A stretch of DNA of 64,000 nucleotides from Microbacterium halimionae (GTDB lineage: Bacteria; Actinomycetota; Actinomycetes; Actinomycetales; Microbacteriaceae), in assembly GCF_011761265.1 (NCBI RefSeq), contig NZ_JAAOZB010000002.1:372001-436000 (forward strand). Direction: 5' to 3'. Of this stretch, positions 36,307-44,901 are shown in pieces; positions within the stretch are counted from its first letter, which is position 1; every line of letters starts with the position of its first letter. A program made the translations under genes and the position numbers. Under the pieces are notes generated by a model. That model made no database searches. It was given only the letters and a program-made list of their open reading frames with translations, and had not been told where the DNA came from.

Positions 36307-37325
36307 CACTGGCAGATTTTCCGCGCCATTCGCTGATGTTCGGGCCGAGCCCGGTGCATCCACTCAATCGATTGAGCGACCACCTCGGTGGGGCGCGAAT
36401 ATGGGCGAAGCGTGAGGATGTCTCGAGCGGCCTTGCCTACGGCGGAAACAAGGTGCGAAAGCTTGAGTACCTGGTGCCCGATGCACTCGCGCAGGGAGCC
36501 GACACGCTCGTCTCGATCGGGGGAGTTCAGTCGAACCACACGAGGCAGGTCGCGGCTGTCGCGGCGCACCTCGGGATGAAGGCCGTGCTTGTGCAAGAGC
36601 AATGGGTCGACTGGCCCGATTCTGTCAACGACCGCGTCGGCAACATCATGCTGTCGCGAATCATGGGCGCCGACGTGCGGCTTTCGCCGTCGGGCTTCGG
36701 AATCGGTTTCAAAGACTCGTGGAAGCAGGCGATCGCCGATGTAGAGGAGCGCGGTGGCACTCCCTACGCAATTCCAGCGGGCGCCAGTGACCACCCGCTG
36801 GGTGGCCACGGTTTTGCAAACTGGGCGCACGAAGTCGCCGCTCAAGAAGAAGCTCTGGGCGTGTTCTTCGACACGATCGTGGTGTGCTCAGTAACCGGTT
36901 CTACGCACGCGGGCATGATCGCCGGTTTCGCAGATCTCGCGGAGAACTTCGGGGGCAAGCCGAGACGAGTGATCGGCATCGACGCGTCGGCGAAGATCGA
37001 CGAGACCCGCGCACAAGTGGCACGCATTGCCCGCCGGACCGCCGCATCGATCGAGGTTGGTCGTGAGATAAGCGATGAAGAGATCACGGTGTTGGAGGGA
37101 TGGGCCGGTAACTTCTACGGCATCCCGGTCGAGTCGACCGACGCCGCGATTCATCTGACGGGCCGACTCGAAGGCGTCATTCTCGACCCGGTATATGAAG
37201 GCAAGTCGATGGCGGGCCTCATTGACCTCGTCACATCGGGCGAAATCGCAAAAGACTCCACGGTGCTCTACGCGCACTTGGGAGGCCAACCAGCTTTGAA
37301 TGCGTACAGCGCGCGGTATCACTGA
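36303..37325 (+). CDS. acdS: 1-aminocyclopropane-1-carboxylate deaminase
   Basis: A 340-residue PLP enzyme that splits the ethylene precursor ACC to alpha-ketobutyrate and ammonia. The PLP lysine is Lys50 in GGNKVRK, with the SIGGVQSNH loop (Ser77). The catalytic Tyr298-Glu299 in YEGKSM and Leu326 in [11 protein letters not shown] are the residues that separate true ACC deaminases from D-cysteine desulfhydrases (which carry Ser/Thr there). Length and N-terminus ([30 protein letters not shown]) match known AcdS. It is the second gene of a gntR-acdS operon. Confidence 0.92.
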   Translation: MTLADFPRHSLMFGPSPVHPLNRLSDHLGGARIWAKREDVSSGLAYGGNKVRKLEYLVPDALAQGADTLVSIGGVQSNHTRQVAAVAAHLGMKAVLVQEQWVDWPDSVNDRVGNIMLSRIMGADVRLSPSGFGIGFKDSWKQAIADVEERGGTPYAIPAGASDHPLGGHGFANWAHEVAAQEEALGVFFDTIVVCSVTGSTHAGMIAGFADLAENFGGKPRRVIGIDASAKIDETRAQVARIARRTAASIEVGREISDEEITVLEGWAGNFYGIPVESTDAAIHLTGRLEGVILDPVYEGKSMAGLIDLVTSGEIAKDSTVLYAHLGGQPALNAYSARYH

Positions 37326-37381
37326 TCCGGGAACGGCACGACCCACTCGACAAACCCACCCCGACGCGATTTGATCGAGGT

Positions 37382-37771
37382 ATGAAGACAATCTTTCGCT
37401 GGCTACTTGCCTCGGCCATGGTTTTTGCTGGCATCAGCCACATGTTTTGGGCACGGAAAGAATTCCAGGCTCAAGTGCCAGATGCTGTCTCTGAGGTGAC
37501 GGGTATCGACAAAGACGGCGTTGTTCTGGCCTCCGGAGTCGTTGAGGTCATGCTGGGCTCGGCACTTGTCTTGTTCCCCAAAGATCGTCGCCGCGTGGGT
37601 CGCATCTTGGCGGCGTTCTTTGTCGCTATTTTCCCCGGAAACATCGCGCAGTACACCGGCCGACGTGATGGATTTGGTCTAGATAGCGACCGCAAGCGTC
37701 TCGCTCGACTCTTCTTCCAGCCTGTGCTCGTGACCTGGGCGCTATGGTCGACATCTCGTTCGCACGTCTGA
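37382..37771 (+). CDS. DoxX-like small membrane protein, copy 2
   Basis: A 129-residue protein with four hydrophobic helices, paralogous to the protein at 35142. Matched parts include the LLAS/AAGISHMFWARKEF start, TGIDKDGVVLASGVVEVMLGSA, PKDRRRVGRILAAFFVAIFPGN and LFFQPVLVTWALWSTSR. The ATG at 37382 begins the frame. It lies 56 bp past acdS on the same strand and may be co-transcribed. Function unknown. Confidence 0.85.
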   Translation: MKTIFRWLLASAMVFAGISHMFWARKEFQAQVPDAVSEVTGIDKDGVVLASGVVEVMLGSALVLFPKDRRRVGRILAAFFVAIFPGNIAQYTGRRDGFGLDSDRKRLARLFFQPVLVTWALWSTSRSHV

Positions 37772-37778
37772 CGAACGC

Positions 37779-38648
37779 CTAGCGTCGCGCTGCGGCGAGC
37801 CTGACGAGCACAATGTTCTCTGACTCGTCGATTTCAGCGACGTCGCCGTGCGCCTTTACATAGTCAGAGAAGCTGCGGTGGCCGAGGGCCTTTTCGCTGA
37901 ACGACGGATCCATTCGTGTGATGAGGCTCTTCACCACCGAGGCGTGCTGCCAATCTGTGCCTTCTTTGTCGCCCTCCAACCGCAGCGCGCGCTCGAGCAG
38001 GTCTGCTGCCGGATCGACCGATCGTTTGCGAGCGCGTGCGCGCGCAGGCGTTGCATCCTTCTTCTCGGCGCTTTCGGGTCGTGTGACGCCCGGTAGCGCG
38101 TCGTAGGCATCGAATCGGTCGCAGGCCGCGGCGAGCGATTTTGCGGTGGAGCCTGCGACCCCCACGCCCACGACGAAACGTCCGAGGCGCTTGCAACGTT
38201 GGGCAAGCGGTACATAGTCGGAGTCGCCAGCAACGATGACCACGTGGGTGAGATCGGGCAAGCGAAACATGTCTTCGACGGCGTCGACGGCGAGCCGAAT
38301 ATCGGCGCCGTTTTTCGCATATGCGGCCGCCGGAAAGAGCTGCACGAGATCGACGGCGCGAGCAACCAGCTGCGAGCGATACTCCGAGTTCACGGGCGAG
38401 GACCAGTCTGCGTATGCCCGGGTGAGCACGAGGGTCCCGAAGGATGCCGCGTAGTCGATGACTGCGCCGACATCGATGGTTGCGGCCGTGAGCTTTTCGG
38501 CGACTTCGGGGTCCGCTGGGTTCTGAGCGATCTTTTGACGATCCCGCGAGTATGCATTGCGGCCGTGCACGCGGTCATACCAAGACATCACGATGTTGTC
38601 GAAGTCCATATAGACAGCGACACGGGCCTCGGTACGGTTGTCGGCCAT
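37779..38648 (-). CDS. NYN-domain nuclease with C-terminal LOTUS/OST-HTH domain
   Basis: A 289-residue protein with an N-terminal NYN (PIN-like) RNase domain: VAVYMDFDNIVMSWYD, then DIRLAVDAVEDMF, then VVIVAGDSDYVPLAQRCK; the Asp residues fit the metal-binding acidic site. The C-terminal ~70 residues match the OST-HTH/LOTUS RNA-binding domain (RMDPSFSEKALGHRSFSDYVKAHGDVAEID). The middle is a basic, low-complexity linker. ATG 38648 has GAGGA upstream. It starts one base after the Gfo/Idh stop. Target RNA unknown. Confidence 0.85.
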   Translation of the reverse strand: MADNRTEARVAVYMDFDNIVMSWYDRVHGRNAYSRDRQKIAQNPADPEVAEKLTAATIDVGAVIDYAASFGTLVLTRAYADWSSPVNSEYRSQLVARAVDLVQLFPAAAYAKNGADIRLAVDAVEDMFRLPDLTHVVIVAGDSDYVPLAQRCKRLGRFVVGVGVAGSTAKSLAAACDRFDAYDALPGVTRPESAEKKDATPARARARKRSVDPAADLLERALRLEGDKEGTDWQHASVVKSLITRMDPSFSEKALGHRSFSDYVKAHGDVAEIDESENIVLVRLAAARR

Positions 38649-38649
38649 G

Positions 38650-39648
38650 TCAGTCCTCGCTGGGGTAGTGCACACCGATTATTTTGCGGACTTCATCGAG
38701 GGTGCCCATGATCGCCACCGATTCAGCCACCGGAAGTAGGTCACTATCAAGAGCACCGCCAGCGACGAATTTCTCCGCGGCGAGAGCTTGATACTGCATG
38801 CCGCGCCCATCTACTTCTGAGGTGTATTCCTCGAGAATCGTGCCATCGGACGCGGTAACCCGGAACGATGTCGGGGTGTACCAGACAGCGTCAACGTCGA
38901 TACGCGCATCCGTGCCGACAATGTGAGCGATATTTGGTCCGCGTCCTCGAGATGACGAAATAGACGTCGATAGGGCACCATCTGCGTGCGTGAGAATTGT
39001 CGCGACTTCGGCGTCGGAACCAGCATCACTCAGGCGTCCCGCGCTAACTATCGAAACCGGGGCGCCGAGAATGTCCCATGCGAACGAAATTGGATAGATG
39101 CCGAGATCCAAGAGCGCTCCGCCGCCGAGCTCTAGGGCATTGAGGCGGTGCGTTGGGTCAGTCGAAATCTTCTGCGTGTGATCGGCGAAGACCGTGCGCA
39201 CCTCTCCCAAGGTGCCCTCGCCGAGGATTTCGCGGATCCGCACCATATGGGGGAGGTACCTCGTCCACATGGCCTCCATCGCGAGAAGACCAGCCTCTGC
39301 TGCGGCGTCCCGAAGCAGGTCAGCTTCGGATGCAGTGAGAGTGAAAGGCTTCTCGACCAGCACGTGCTTGCCCGCTCGAAGCGCGAGAAGTGCATTGTCG
39401 AGATGATTCGGATGCGGCGTCGCGATGTAGACGATATCGACGTCGGGGTCGGCCACGAGCGCTTCATAGGAACCGTGTGGGTTCGCGATATCGAACTCTG
39501 CCGCGAACTTCTTTGCGGATTGCAAGCTCCGCGAGCCAACAGCCGTCACGGTGCGGCCGGCGGTACGAAGGTCACTCGCGAATGCGTGTGCAATTCCTCC
39601 CGTTGCCAGAATTCCCCATCGCAGTTTTGGTGTCTGATCTCCGGTCAT
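38650..39648 (-). CDS. Gfo/Idh/MocA-family NAD(P) oxidoreductase
   Basis: A 332-residue dehydrogenase with an N-terminal Rossmann fold (RWGILATGGIAHAFASDL), the EKPFTL motif with its lysine, and the C-terminal beta-sheet domain. The substrate is a sugar or related polyol; it cannot be named. ATG 39648 is used because the frame above it is antisense to the peptidase gene. The stop overlaps the NYN gene's ribosome-binding region. Confidence 0.88.
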   Translation of the reverse strand: MTGDQTPKLRWGILATGGIAHAFASDLRTAGRTVTAVGSRSLQSAKKFAAEFDIANPHGSYEALVADPDVDIVYIATPHPNHLDNALLALRAGKHVLVEKPFTLTASEADLLRDAAAEAGLLAMEAMWTRYLPHMVRIREILGEGTLGEVRTVFADHTQKISTDPTHRLNALELGGGALLDLGIYPISFAWDILGAPVSIVSAGRLSDAGSDAEVATILTHADGALSTSISSSRGRGPNIAHIVGTDARIDVDAVWYTPTSFRVTASDGTILEEYTSEVDGRGMQYQALAAEKFVAGGALDSDLLPVAESVAIMGTLDEVRKIIGVHYPSED

Positions 39649-39696
39649 GCATCCGACCCTATGCCCACGAGCGGCTCTTCGGATTAGGCTCGGGCT

Positions 39697-41025
39697 GTGA
39701 CCGCTGACGTTGACCGCTTTCGCGAGCTTTTGCGCATACCCACTGTTTCTCATGTGGATGAAGAACTCACCGATTGGTCGGCGTTCGCTGAATTCACTGC
39801 CGCACTCGAACGGCTGTACCCCAGAACTCATGCGACGCTGAGCCGCGAGATCATCGACGAGCATGCGCTGCTCTACCGCTGGCCCGGAAAGACGAGTGAT
39901 GCGCCTCTCGTGCTGATGGCGCACATGGATGTTGTGCCGGTCGTGCCCGAAGAGTGGGAATATGACCCGTTTGTCGCAACTCTTGTCGGCACCGGAAACG
40001 ACGCCACCATTCACGCCCGCGGCGCGATCGATGACAAGGGCGCTCTCGTCGCAATCCTTGAAGCTGTCGAGTCTCTTGCCGAATCCGGCTACGTGCCGGC
40101 TCACGACATCTATCTCGTGTTCGGCCACAACGAAGAGACCGCTGGTGGGGGAGCACGTGCAATCGCCCAGACCCTTGAAGACCGGGGCATTCGTCCGGCG
40201 CTGATCCTCGATGAGGGCGGCGCGATCGTTGATGGCGCAATCCCCGGAGTTTCTGTGCCGACGGCAATGGTGGGAGTTGCCGAGCGCGGAATCATGACAG
40301 TGATACTGACAGCACGAGAAAGCGGCGGTCACGCATCGACTCCGCTGCGGCTGCCAGCCACCGCACGACTCGCACGTGCGATCACTCGACTGTCACGTCG
40401 ACCTTTCCGTGCGCGTATTTCCCCTCCGGTACGCGCGATGTTTCGAACTGTGGCGGCGTCAGCTCCAGGCTTGTTGGGATGGGCGTTTCGTCACATCGCG
40501 CTGACGGCGCCGCTCATGGCCGCAGTGTTGTCGCGGATGGGGCCGGAGATGAATGCGACTGTTCGCACGACTGCCGTTGTGACAGAACTGTCTGGTGCAT
40601 CAGCCGACAACGTGCTCGCAACAACAGCTCGAGCATCGGTGAATGTGCGAATTTTGACGGGCGAGTCGGTGGGGTCAGTGCGAGAACGGATGCGTCGAGT
40701 GATCAGCGACCCCGACATTGCCATCGATGTGCGCCATGATTCGGAGCCATCACCGGTATCGCCTTGGCGCGGCGAGCCGTGGCGCCGAATCGCGACGGCG
40801 GTGTCGACTGCCATCGGTCCAGAGGTAGTCACGACGCCGTATCTTCAGTCGGGTGCAACTGACAGTCGCTGGTTCACTGGAATCAGCGAAAACGTCTACA
40901 GGTTTGCACCTTTTCATCTCACGCGAAGCGAGCGAGAAGCACTCCACTCTCATAACGAGCGGATTCGCGTCGATTCGTGGCAAGCCGGTGTCCGGTTTTA
41001 TCAGGCCTTAATAGCAGCAAGCTAG
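39697..41025 (+). CDS. M20-family metallopeptidase
   Basis: A 442-residue peptidase of the M20 family (dipeptidase/ArgE-like). Metal-binding and catalytic residues are visible at VLMAHMDVVPV (His, Asp), AIDDKGALVAILEA (Asp), and GHNEETAGG (Glu-Glu). ATSRWFTGI-type His/Asp is seen as TDSRWFTGISENVYRF with a late His in LHSHNERI. The substrate is not known. GTG start. Convergent with the 184-residue gene by a 4-bp overlap. Confidence 0.9.
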   Translation: MTADVDRFRELLRIPTVSHVDEELTDWSAFAEFTAALERLYPRTHATLSREIIDEHALLYRWPGKTSDAPLVLMAHMDVVPVVPEEWEYDPFVATLVGTGNDATIHARGAIDDKGALVAILEAVESLAESGYVPAHDIYLVFGHNEETAGGGARAIAQTLEDRGIRPALILDEGGAIVDGAIPGVSVPTAMVGVAERGIMTVILTARESGGHASTPLRLPATARLARAITRLSRRPFRARISPPVRAMFRTVAASAPGLLGWAFRHIALTAPLMAAVLSRMGPEMNATVRTTAVVTELSGASADNVLATTARASVNVRILTGESVGSVRERMRRVISDPDIAIDVRHDSEPSPVSPWRGEPWRRIATAVSTAIGPEVVTTPYLQSGATDSRWFTGISENVYRFAPFHLTRSEREALHSHNERIRVDSWQAGVRFYQALIAAS

Positions 41026-41576
41026 GGCGAGACCGGACGACGCGGCGGTACGTCGCTCGCACCCAACAAGAAGGCTGCGATGTGCAGCGCCGACGCCGAA
41101 ATCACCGGCCCCGCACCGAATGACCACTCAGCGTCAGTCGCACTGACGGTGTGACCCGAGATAGCGGCACGGCGCTCAAGCGGTGCGCGACCTGAGGCAA
41201 AAAGTGCGACTGCGCCCGACGTCAAGACGGGAACGTGTGGCGTCATGTCAACCGCGGCGGCGAGCACGAGAAGCGCTCGCAGTGCGTCGGCGAGATGCCG
41301 GACACGCCTCTTGGGCCCTTCGCGCACCTGAACTGCGCACTCCGCGACGTCTTTCGCTGAGGACACATCCGAGGAATCACGGATGCCTTTACCCAGCTTC
41401 GCCTCCCGCACGAAAGTCTCGGCCAGCTCTGCCGCCGACCCGTTCGGCGCATGCTCAAGGAGCCGAGCAGCCTCGGCAACGAGCTCGCTAATCTGCGTGC
41501 GTCGGTCAGATGAGACCTCAGTCGAATCGGACGGCTCACGCTGACTGAGTGGAAGGTATCGGGCCAAATCCGCCAT
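41022..41576 (-). CDS. Hypothetical protein, 184 residues
   Basis: The N-terminus is acidic and helical (SDRRTQISELVAEAARLLEHAP). A hydrophobic centre (LADALRALLVLAAAVDMTPHVPVLTSGAVALFAS) and a C-terminal part with short hydrophobic runs follow. I do not recognise the family. ATG 41576 fits better than an in-frame ATG eight codons earlier. Function unknown. Confidence 0.6.
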   Translation of the reverse strand: MADLARYLPLSQREPSDSTEVSSDRRTQISELVAEAARLLEHAPNGSAAELAETFVREAKLGKGIRDSSDVSSAKDVAECAVQVREGPKRRVRHLADALRALLVLAAAVDMTPHVPVLTSGAVALFASGRAPLERRAAISGHTVSATDAEWSFGAGPVISASALHIAAFLLGASDVPPRRPVSP

Positions 41577-41654
41577 GCGGCTCAGCGTACGCCACAACAT
41601 GGATGTGACAACATGTGACAGAGAAACAGGGGTGCAGCTAAATAGCGCCGCTCT

Positions 41655-41669
41655 ATGTGACAGTCACAT
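41655..41669. promoter_or_regulatory. Operator ATGTGACAGTCACAT upstream of lacI
   Basis: A perfect 15-bp palindrome with a central A. Another two half-sites of ATGTGAC(A) lie at about 41600-41620. The same half-site recurs before araD, so the LacI-type protein probably controls both itself and araD. Confidence 0.65.
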
Positions 41670-41733
41670 TTGTCGCAAACACGTGCATAATGGGCTCACC
41701 AGTAGCTGGGGGCATCACAAGGAAGCGAGTGCC

Positions 41734-42744
41734 ATGGGCGACGAAGCGAGCGGGCGTGCGCCCAGCATCCGCGATGTTGCGCGCCTCGCGAGTGTTTCTC
41801 ACCAAACTGTCTCTCGCGTACTCAACGATCACCCGAGCATTCGGCCTGAAACGCGCGAGCGTGTACTTCAGGTAATGGCACAGCTGCAGTACCGGCCAAA
41901 CCGTGCAGCTCGCGCTCTCGTTACGAGCAGATCGCAAACGCTCGGGGTTCTCGCCTCGTCCGCAACGCAGTACGGCCCGGCGTCGTCGATTGCGGCTATT
42001 GAAGCGGCTGCACGCGCTCGAGGCTATTGGGTTAGCACCGCGAATATCGATGCTTCTGACCCGGAATCGATTGCGGCCGGTCTTTCGCACCTGATGGCTC
42101 AGAACATCGAAGGCCTCGTCGTCATTGCGCCACAAGTGCGAGTTTTTCGGGCTCTCGCTATGCACGAACTCAACGTGCCCTACGTGACGCTGCAGTCAAC
42201 CGATCTCGAGCCCGAGAATAACCTCACGGTGGACCAGGTTGCGGGTGCAAGGCTCGCAACCCGGCACCTCATCGAACTCGGCCACCGCCAGATATATCAC
42301 CTCTCCGGGCCTCAGGACTGGATCGAGGCAGAGGCGAGAATGCGCGGTTTTCTCGAGGAAATGAGCGCGAACGACATCGCCACGACAGCGCCGATTCTGG
42401 GAGACTGGACGGCGGACTTCGGTTTCTTCGTGGGCCGCGAGTTGCTGCGTATTCGCGACTTCACGGCGATCTTCTCCTCAAACGACCAAATGGCGTTGGG
42501 ACTCATTCACGCCGTGCGCGATGCCGGGCTCGACGTTCCCGGCGACATCAGCATCGTGGGATTCGACGATATTCCGGAAGCTGCACATTTCTGGCCTCCG
42601 CTCACCACTGTGCGCCAGGACTTTGCAGAACTGGGCCGTCGATGTGTTGATTTGTTGCTCGGATCCGCAACAGAGCGCGACTTCGCGACGGATCCGCTCA
42701 TGCCCGAAGTTGTCGTCAGAAACTCCGCCGCACCGGTTCGTTGA
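41734..42744 (+). CDS. LacI-family transcriptional regulator
   Basis: A 336-residue regulator. The N-terminal HTH is SIRDVARLASVSHQTVSRVLNDHPSIRPETRERV. The hinge and periplasmic-binding-like ligand domain follow (SQTLGVLASSA, GVASSYDAIE-type IAAIEAAARARGYWVSTAN, IVGFDDIPEAAHFWPPLTTVRQD). It is the likely local repressor of the araD/ABC cassette. ATG 41734 has AAGGAAG upstream. Transcribed in the same direction as the target genes. Confidence 0.92.
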   Translation: MGDEASGRAPSIRDVARLASVSHQTVSRVLNDHPSIRPETRERVLQVMAQLQYRPNRAARALVTSRSQTLGVLASSATQYGPASSIAAIEAAARARGYWVSTANIDASDPESIAAGLSHLMAQNIEGLVVIAPQVRVFRALAMHELNVPYVTLQSTDLEPENNLTVDQVAGARLATRHLIELGHRQIYHLSGPQDWIEAEARMRGFLEEMSANDIATTAPILGDWTADFGFFVGRELLRIRDFTAIFSSNDQMALGLIHAVRDAGLDVPGDISIVGFDDIPEAAHFWPPLTTVRQDFAELGRRCVDLLLGSATERDFATDPLMPEVVVRNSAAPVR

Positions 42745-42775
42745 GTCTCGTTACCAATCTGAGACACGGCCGGAG

Positions 42776-42830
42776 TTGACACGACCCGTTCCGACCTGGC
42801 TATAGTGACGCAATGTGAACGGTCACATTG
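42776..42830 (+). promoter_or_regulatory. araD promoter and operator
   Basis: TTGACA (42776-42781), 19-bp spacing, TATAGT (42801-42806) gives a good promoter. CAATGTGAACGGTCACATTG (42811-42830) has 8-bp arms around ACGG and lies just downstream of the -10 near +1, the classic position for repression. Confidence 0.7.
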
Positions 42831-42854
42831 ACCGGGGACGAAGGGGTTCTGGAC

Positions 42855-43589
42855 GTGGTTTTGGGCAATGATGCACGTGAGCAGCAGGCTGCTGAGGCGA
42901 AGACCGAAGTGGCCATCGCTCGTGCGCGGCAGCAGGTCGCGACGCTTCACGCTGAGCTCGTGCGGTACGGCCTGGTCGTCTGGACTGGCGGCAATGTCTC
43001 GGCACGCGTGCCGGACACCGAGTTGTTTGTGATCAAGCCGTCCGGCGTTTCCTACGATGAACTCGCACCCGAGAACATGATCGTGTGTGATCTCGATGGC
43101 TCTGTCGTGGTGGACACTCCGGGTAGCGATCGCTCTCCATCGTCCGACACCGCAGCGCACGCATACGTCTACCGGAACATGCCCGAAGTCGGCGGCGTTG
43201 TGCACACTCACTCGACGTACGCGGTCGCGTGGGCGGCGCGTGGCGAAGAGATTCCCTGTGTCACGACAGGGATGGCCGACGAATTCGGCGGACCAATCCC
43301 GGTCGGTCCATTCGCTGTCATCGGTGATGATTCGATTGGCCGCGGAATCGTTGAGACTCTTACCGGTCACCGCTCACGCGCGGTGCTGATGCAGAACCAC
43401 GGCCCCTTCACGATCGGGGCCACAGCGAAAGACGCCGTCAAAGCGGCCGTCATGCTCGAAGACGCGGCGCGCACAATCCACATTTCGCGCCAAGGCGGGG
43501 ACCTCCTGCCAATTCCGCCCGAGGCAATCGATCGGCTCTACGACCGATATCAAAATGTCTACGGGCAGACCACGGACGACCGTCGCTGA
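42855..43589 (+). CDS. araD: L-ribulose-5-phosphate 4-epimerase (AraD-type class II aldolase)
   Basis: A 244-residue class II aldolase-family protein. The zinc-site and active loop are seen as TGGNVSARVPDTELFVIKPSGVSYDEL, HTHSTYAVAWAARG, and QNHGPFTIG. AraD makes D-xylulose 5-phosphate from L-ribulose 5-phosphate; a related fuculose or ribulose aldolase is possible. GTG 42855 follows AAGGGG with 8-base spacing; a TTG farther up lies in the operator. With the ABC transporter, it makes a pentose cassette; araA and araB are not in the window. Confidence 0.8.
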   Translation: MVLGNDAREQQAAEAKTEVAIARARQQVATLHAELVRYGLVVWTGGNVSARVPDTELFVIKPSGVSYDELAPENMIVCDLDGSVVVDTPGSDRSPSSDTAAHAYVYRNMPEVGGVVHTHSTYAVAWAARGEEIPCVTTGMADEFGGPIPVGPFAVIGDDSIGRGIVETLTGHRSRAVLMQNHGPFTIGATAKDAVKAAVMLEDAARTIHISRQGGDLLPIPPEAIDRLYDRYQNVYGQTTDDRR

Positions 43590-43612
43590 ATTTGCGGCGG
43601 TGAACCACAACT

Positions 43613-43660
43613 GAATATCGACACCAAGACAAAACCGAATATCGACACCAAGACAAAGCT
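43613..43660. repeat. Two tandem copies of a 24-bp unit
   Basis: GAATATCGACACCAAGACAA repeats at 43613 and 43637, with only the last few bases of the 24-bp unit different. It sits in the intergenic region before the ChvE-type gene. It could reflect slippage or a leader element; no function is visible. Confidence 0.8.
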
Positions 43661-43702
43661 GTCAACGAAGGCGACAACGATGTCCATCAGAAAGGGAACA
43701 CA

Positions 43703-44827
43703 GTGAACGGTAAGAAGATTCTTCTCGGAACGGCCACGGTCGTTGCGGGCGCTTTGCTTCTGTCCGGCTGCTCGGGGGCGAGTGGGGGCGACTCAGGCGG
43801 TAGCGGAGACGGCGGGCTCGTCGGCGTTGCAATGCCGACAAAGAGCTCAGAGCGCTGGATTCAGGACGGCGACGCAGTGAAGTCGCAGCTTGAAGAGCAG
43901 GGCTTCTCGGTTGACCTGCAGTACGCAGAAGACGACATCCCCACGCAGGTCTCTCAGATCGAGAACATGATCACGAAGGGCGCCGAAGCGTTGATCGTTG
44001 CATCGATCGATGGCACGACGCTCACGAGCGTGCTGCAAGAAGCAGCGGATGCCGGCATCCCGGTTATCGCGTATGACCGCCTGATTCGTGACACCGAGAA
44101 CGTTGACTACTACGCGTCGTTCGACAACTACCAGGTTGGCGTTCAGCAGGCGACATCGATTCTCAACGGTCTCGGGTTCACCGAGCTCGATGGCACACCG
44201 ATTGACGGAGCTCCTGAAGGTCCGTTCAACATCGAACTCTTCGCCGGTTCACCCGACGACAACAACGCGACCTTCTTCTGGAACGGTGCGATCGACACCC
44301 TGCAGCCGTACATGGACGAGGGAACGCTCGTCGTGGCGTCGGGTCAGACCGACTTCCAGCAGGCAGCTACCCTCCGCTGGGATGGAGAAACTGCCCAGAG
44401 CCGTATGGAAGACATTCTCGTGTCGACCTACTCGGGCGGCGAACAGGTCGACGCAGTGCTGTCTCCGTATGACGGCATTTCGCGAGGCATCATCTCGGCT
44501 CTCACCGACGCTGGCTACACGGTCGGCGATGAGTGGCCGATCATCTCGGGTCAGGATGCTGAGCTCGACTCCGTGAAGGCAATCAACCGTGGCGAGCAGT
44601 ACGCCACGATCTTCAAGGACACGCGTCAGCTGGCTGAGGTTGCCGTGAACATGGCAGTTGCTCTTCTCAACGGCGAAGAGCCCGAGGTGAACAACACGAC
44701 CGACTACGACAACGGCGTGACGGTTGTTCCTTCGTACCTTCTCGAGTCGGCAATCGTCGTCAAGGACAACATCCAAGAGGTGCTGGTCGACAGCGGTTAC
44801 TGGACCGAAGCCGACATCACCGGTTAA
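43703..44827 (+). CDS. ChvE-type multiple-sugar ABC substrate-binding lipoprotein
   Basis: A 374-residue periplasmic-binding lipoprotein. The lipobox is LSGC, with a Gly/Ser-rich tether. Sequence such as [22 protein letters not shown], then [30 protein letters not shown] and [20 protein letters not shown] segments matches the ChvE/MmsA-linked family (xylose, arabinose, galactose). It starts with GTG behind AGAAAGGGA. First gene of the transporter set, behind araD. Confidence 0.9.
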   Translation: MNGKKILLGTATVVAGALLLSGCSGASGGDSGGSGDGGLVGVAMPTKSSERWIQDGDAVKSQLEEQGFSVDLQYAEDDIPTQVSQIENMITKGAEALIVASIDGTTLTSVLQEAADAGIPVIAYDRLIRDTENVDYYASFDNYQVGVQQATSILNGLGFTELDGTPIDGAPEGPFNIELFAGSPDDNNATFFWNGAIDTLQPYMDEGTLVVASGQTDFQQAATLRWDGETAQSRMEDILVSTYSGGEQVDAVLSPYDGISRGIISALTDAGYTVGDEWPIISGQDAELDSVKAINRGEQYATIFKDTRQLAEVAVNMAVALLNGEEPEVNNTTDYDNGVTVVPSYLLESAIVVKDNIQEVLVDSGYWTEADITG

Positions 44828-44845
44828 TAATCCACGAGTGCTCAG

Positions 44846-44875
44846 GCCGGGCGGTGGAAATTTCCATCGCCCGGC
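44846..44875 (+). terminator. Intercistronic hairpin between binding protein and ATPase genes
   Basis: A stem of GCCGGGCGGTGGAAA and TTTCCATCGCCCGGC (44846-44875) with one G-T wobble, no T-run after it. This is typical of a 3' stabilising or attenuating hairpin that lets the binding protein be made in excess over the ATPase and permease. Confidence 0.7.
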
Positions 44876-44901
44876 TCGGGCCCGTTTAACGAGGAGGCAG
44901 G

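Noticed and set aside
39649..40332. 228-codon open extension in front of the Gfo/Idh/MocA protein
   Set aside because: It is antisense to the M20 peptidase and lacks dehydrogenase sequence; ATG 39648 gives a complete Rossmann start.
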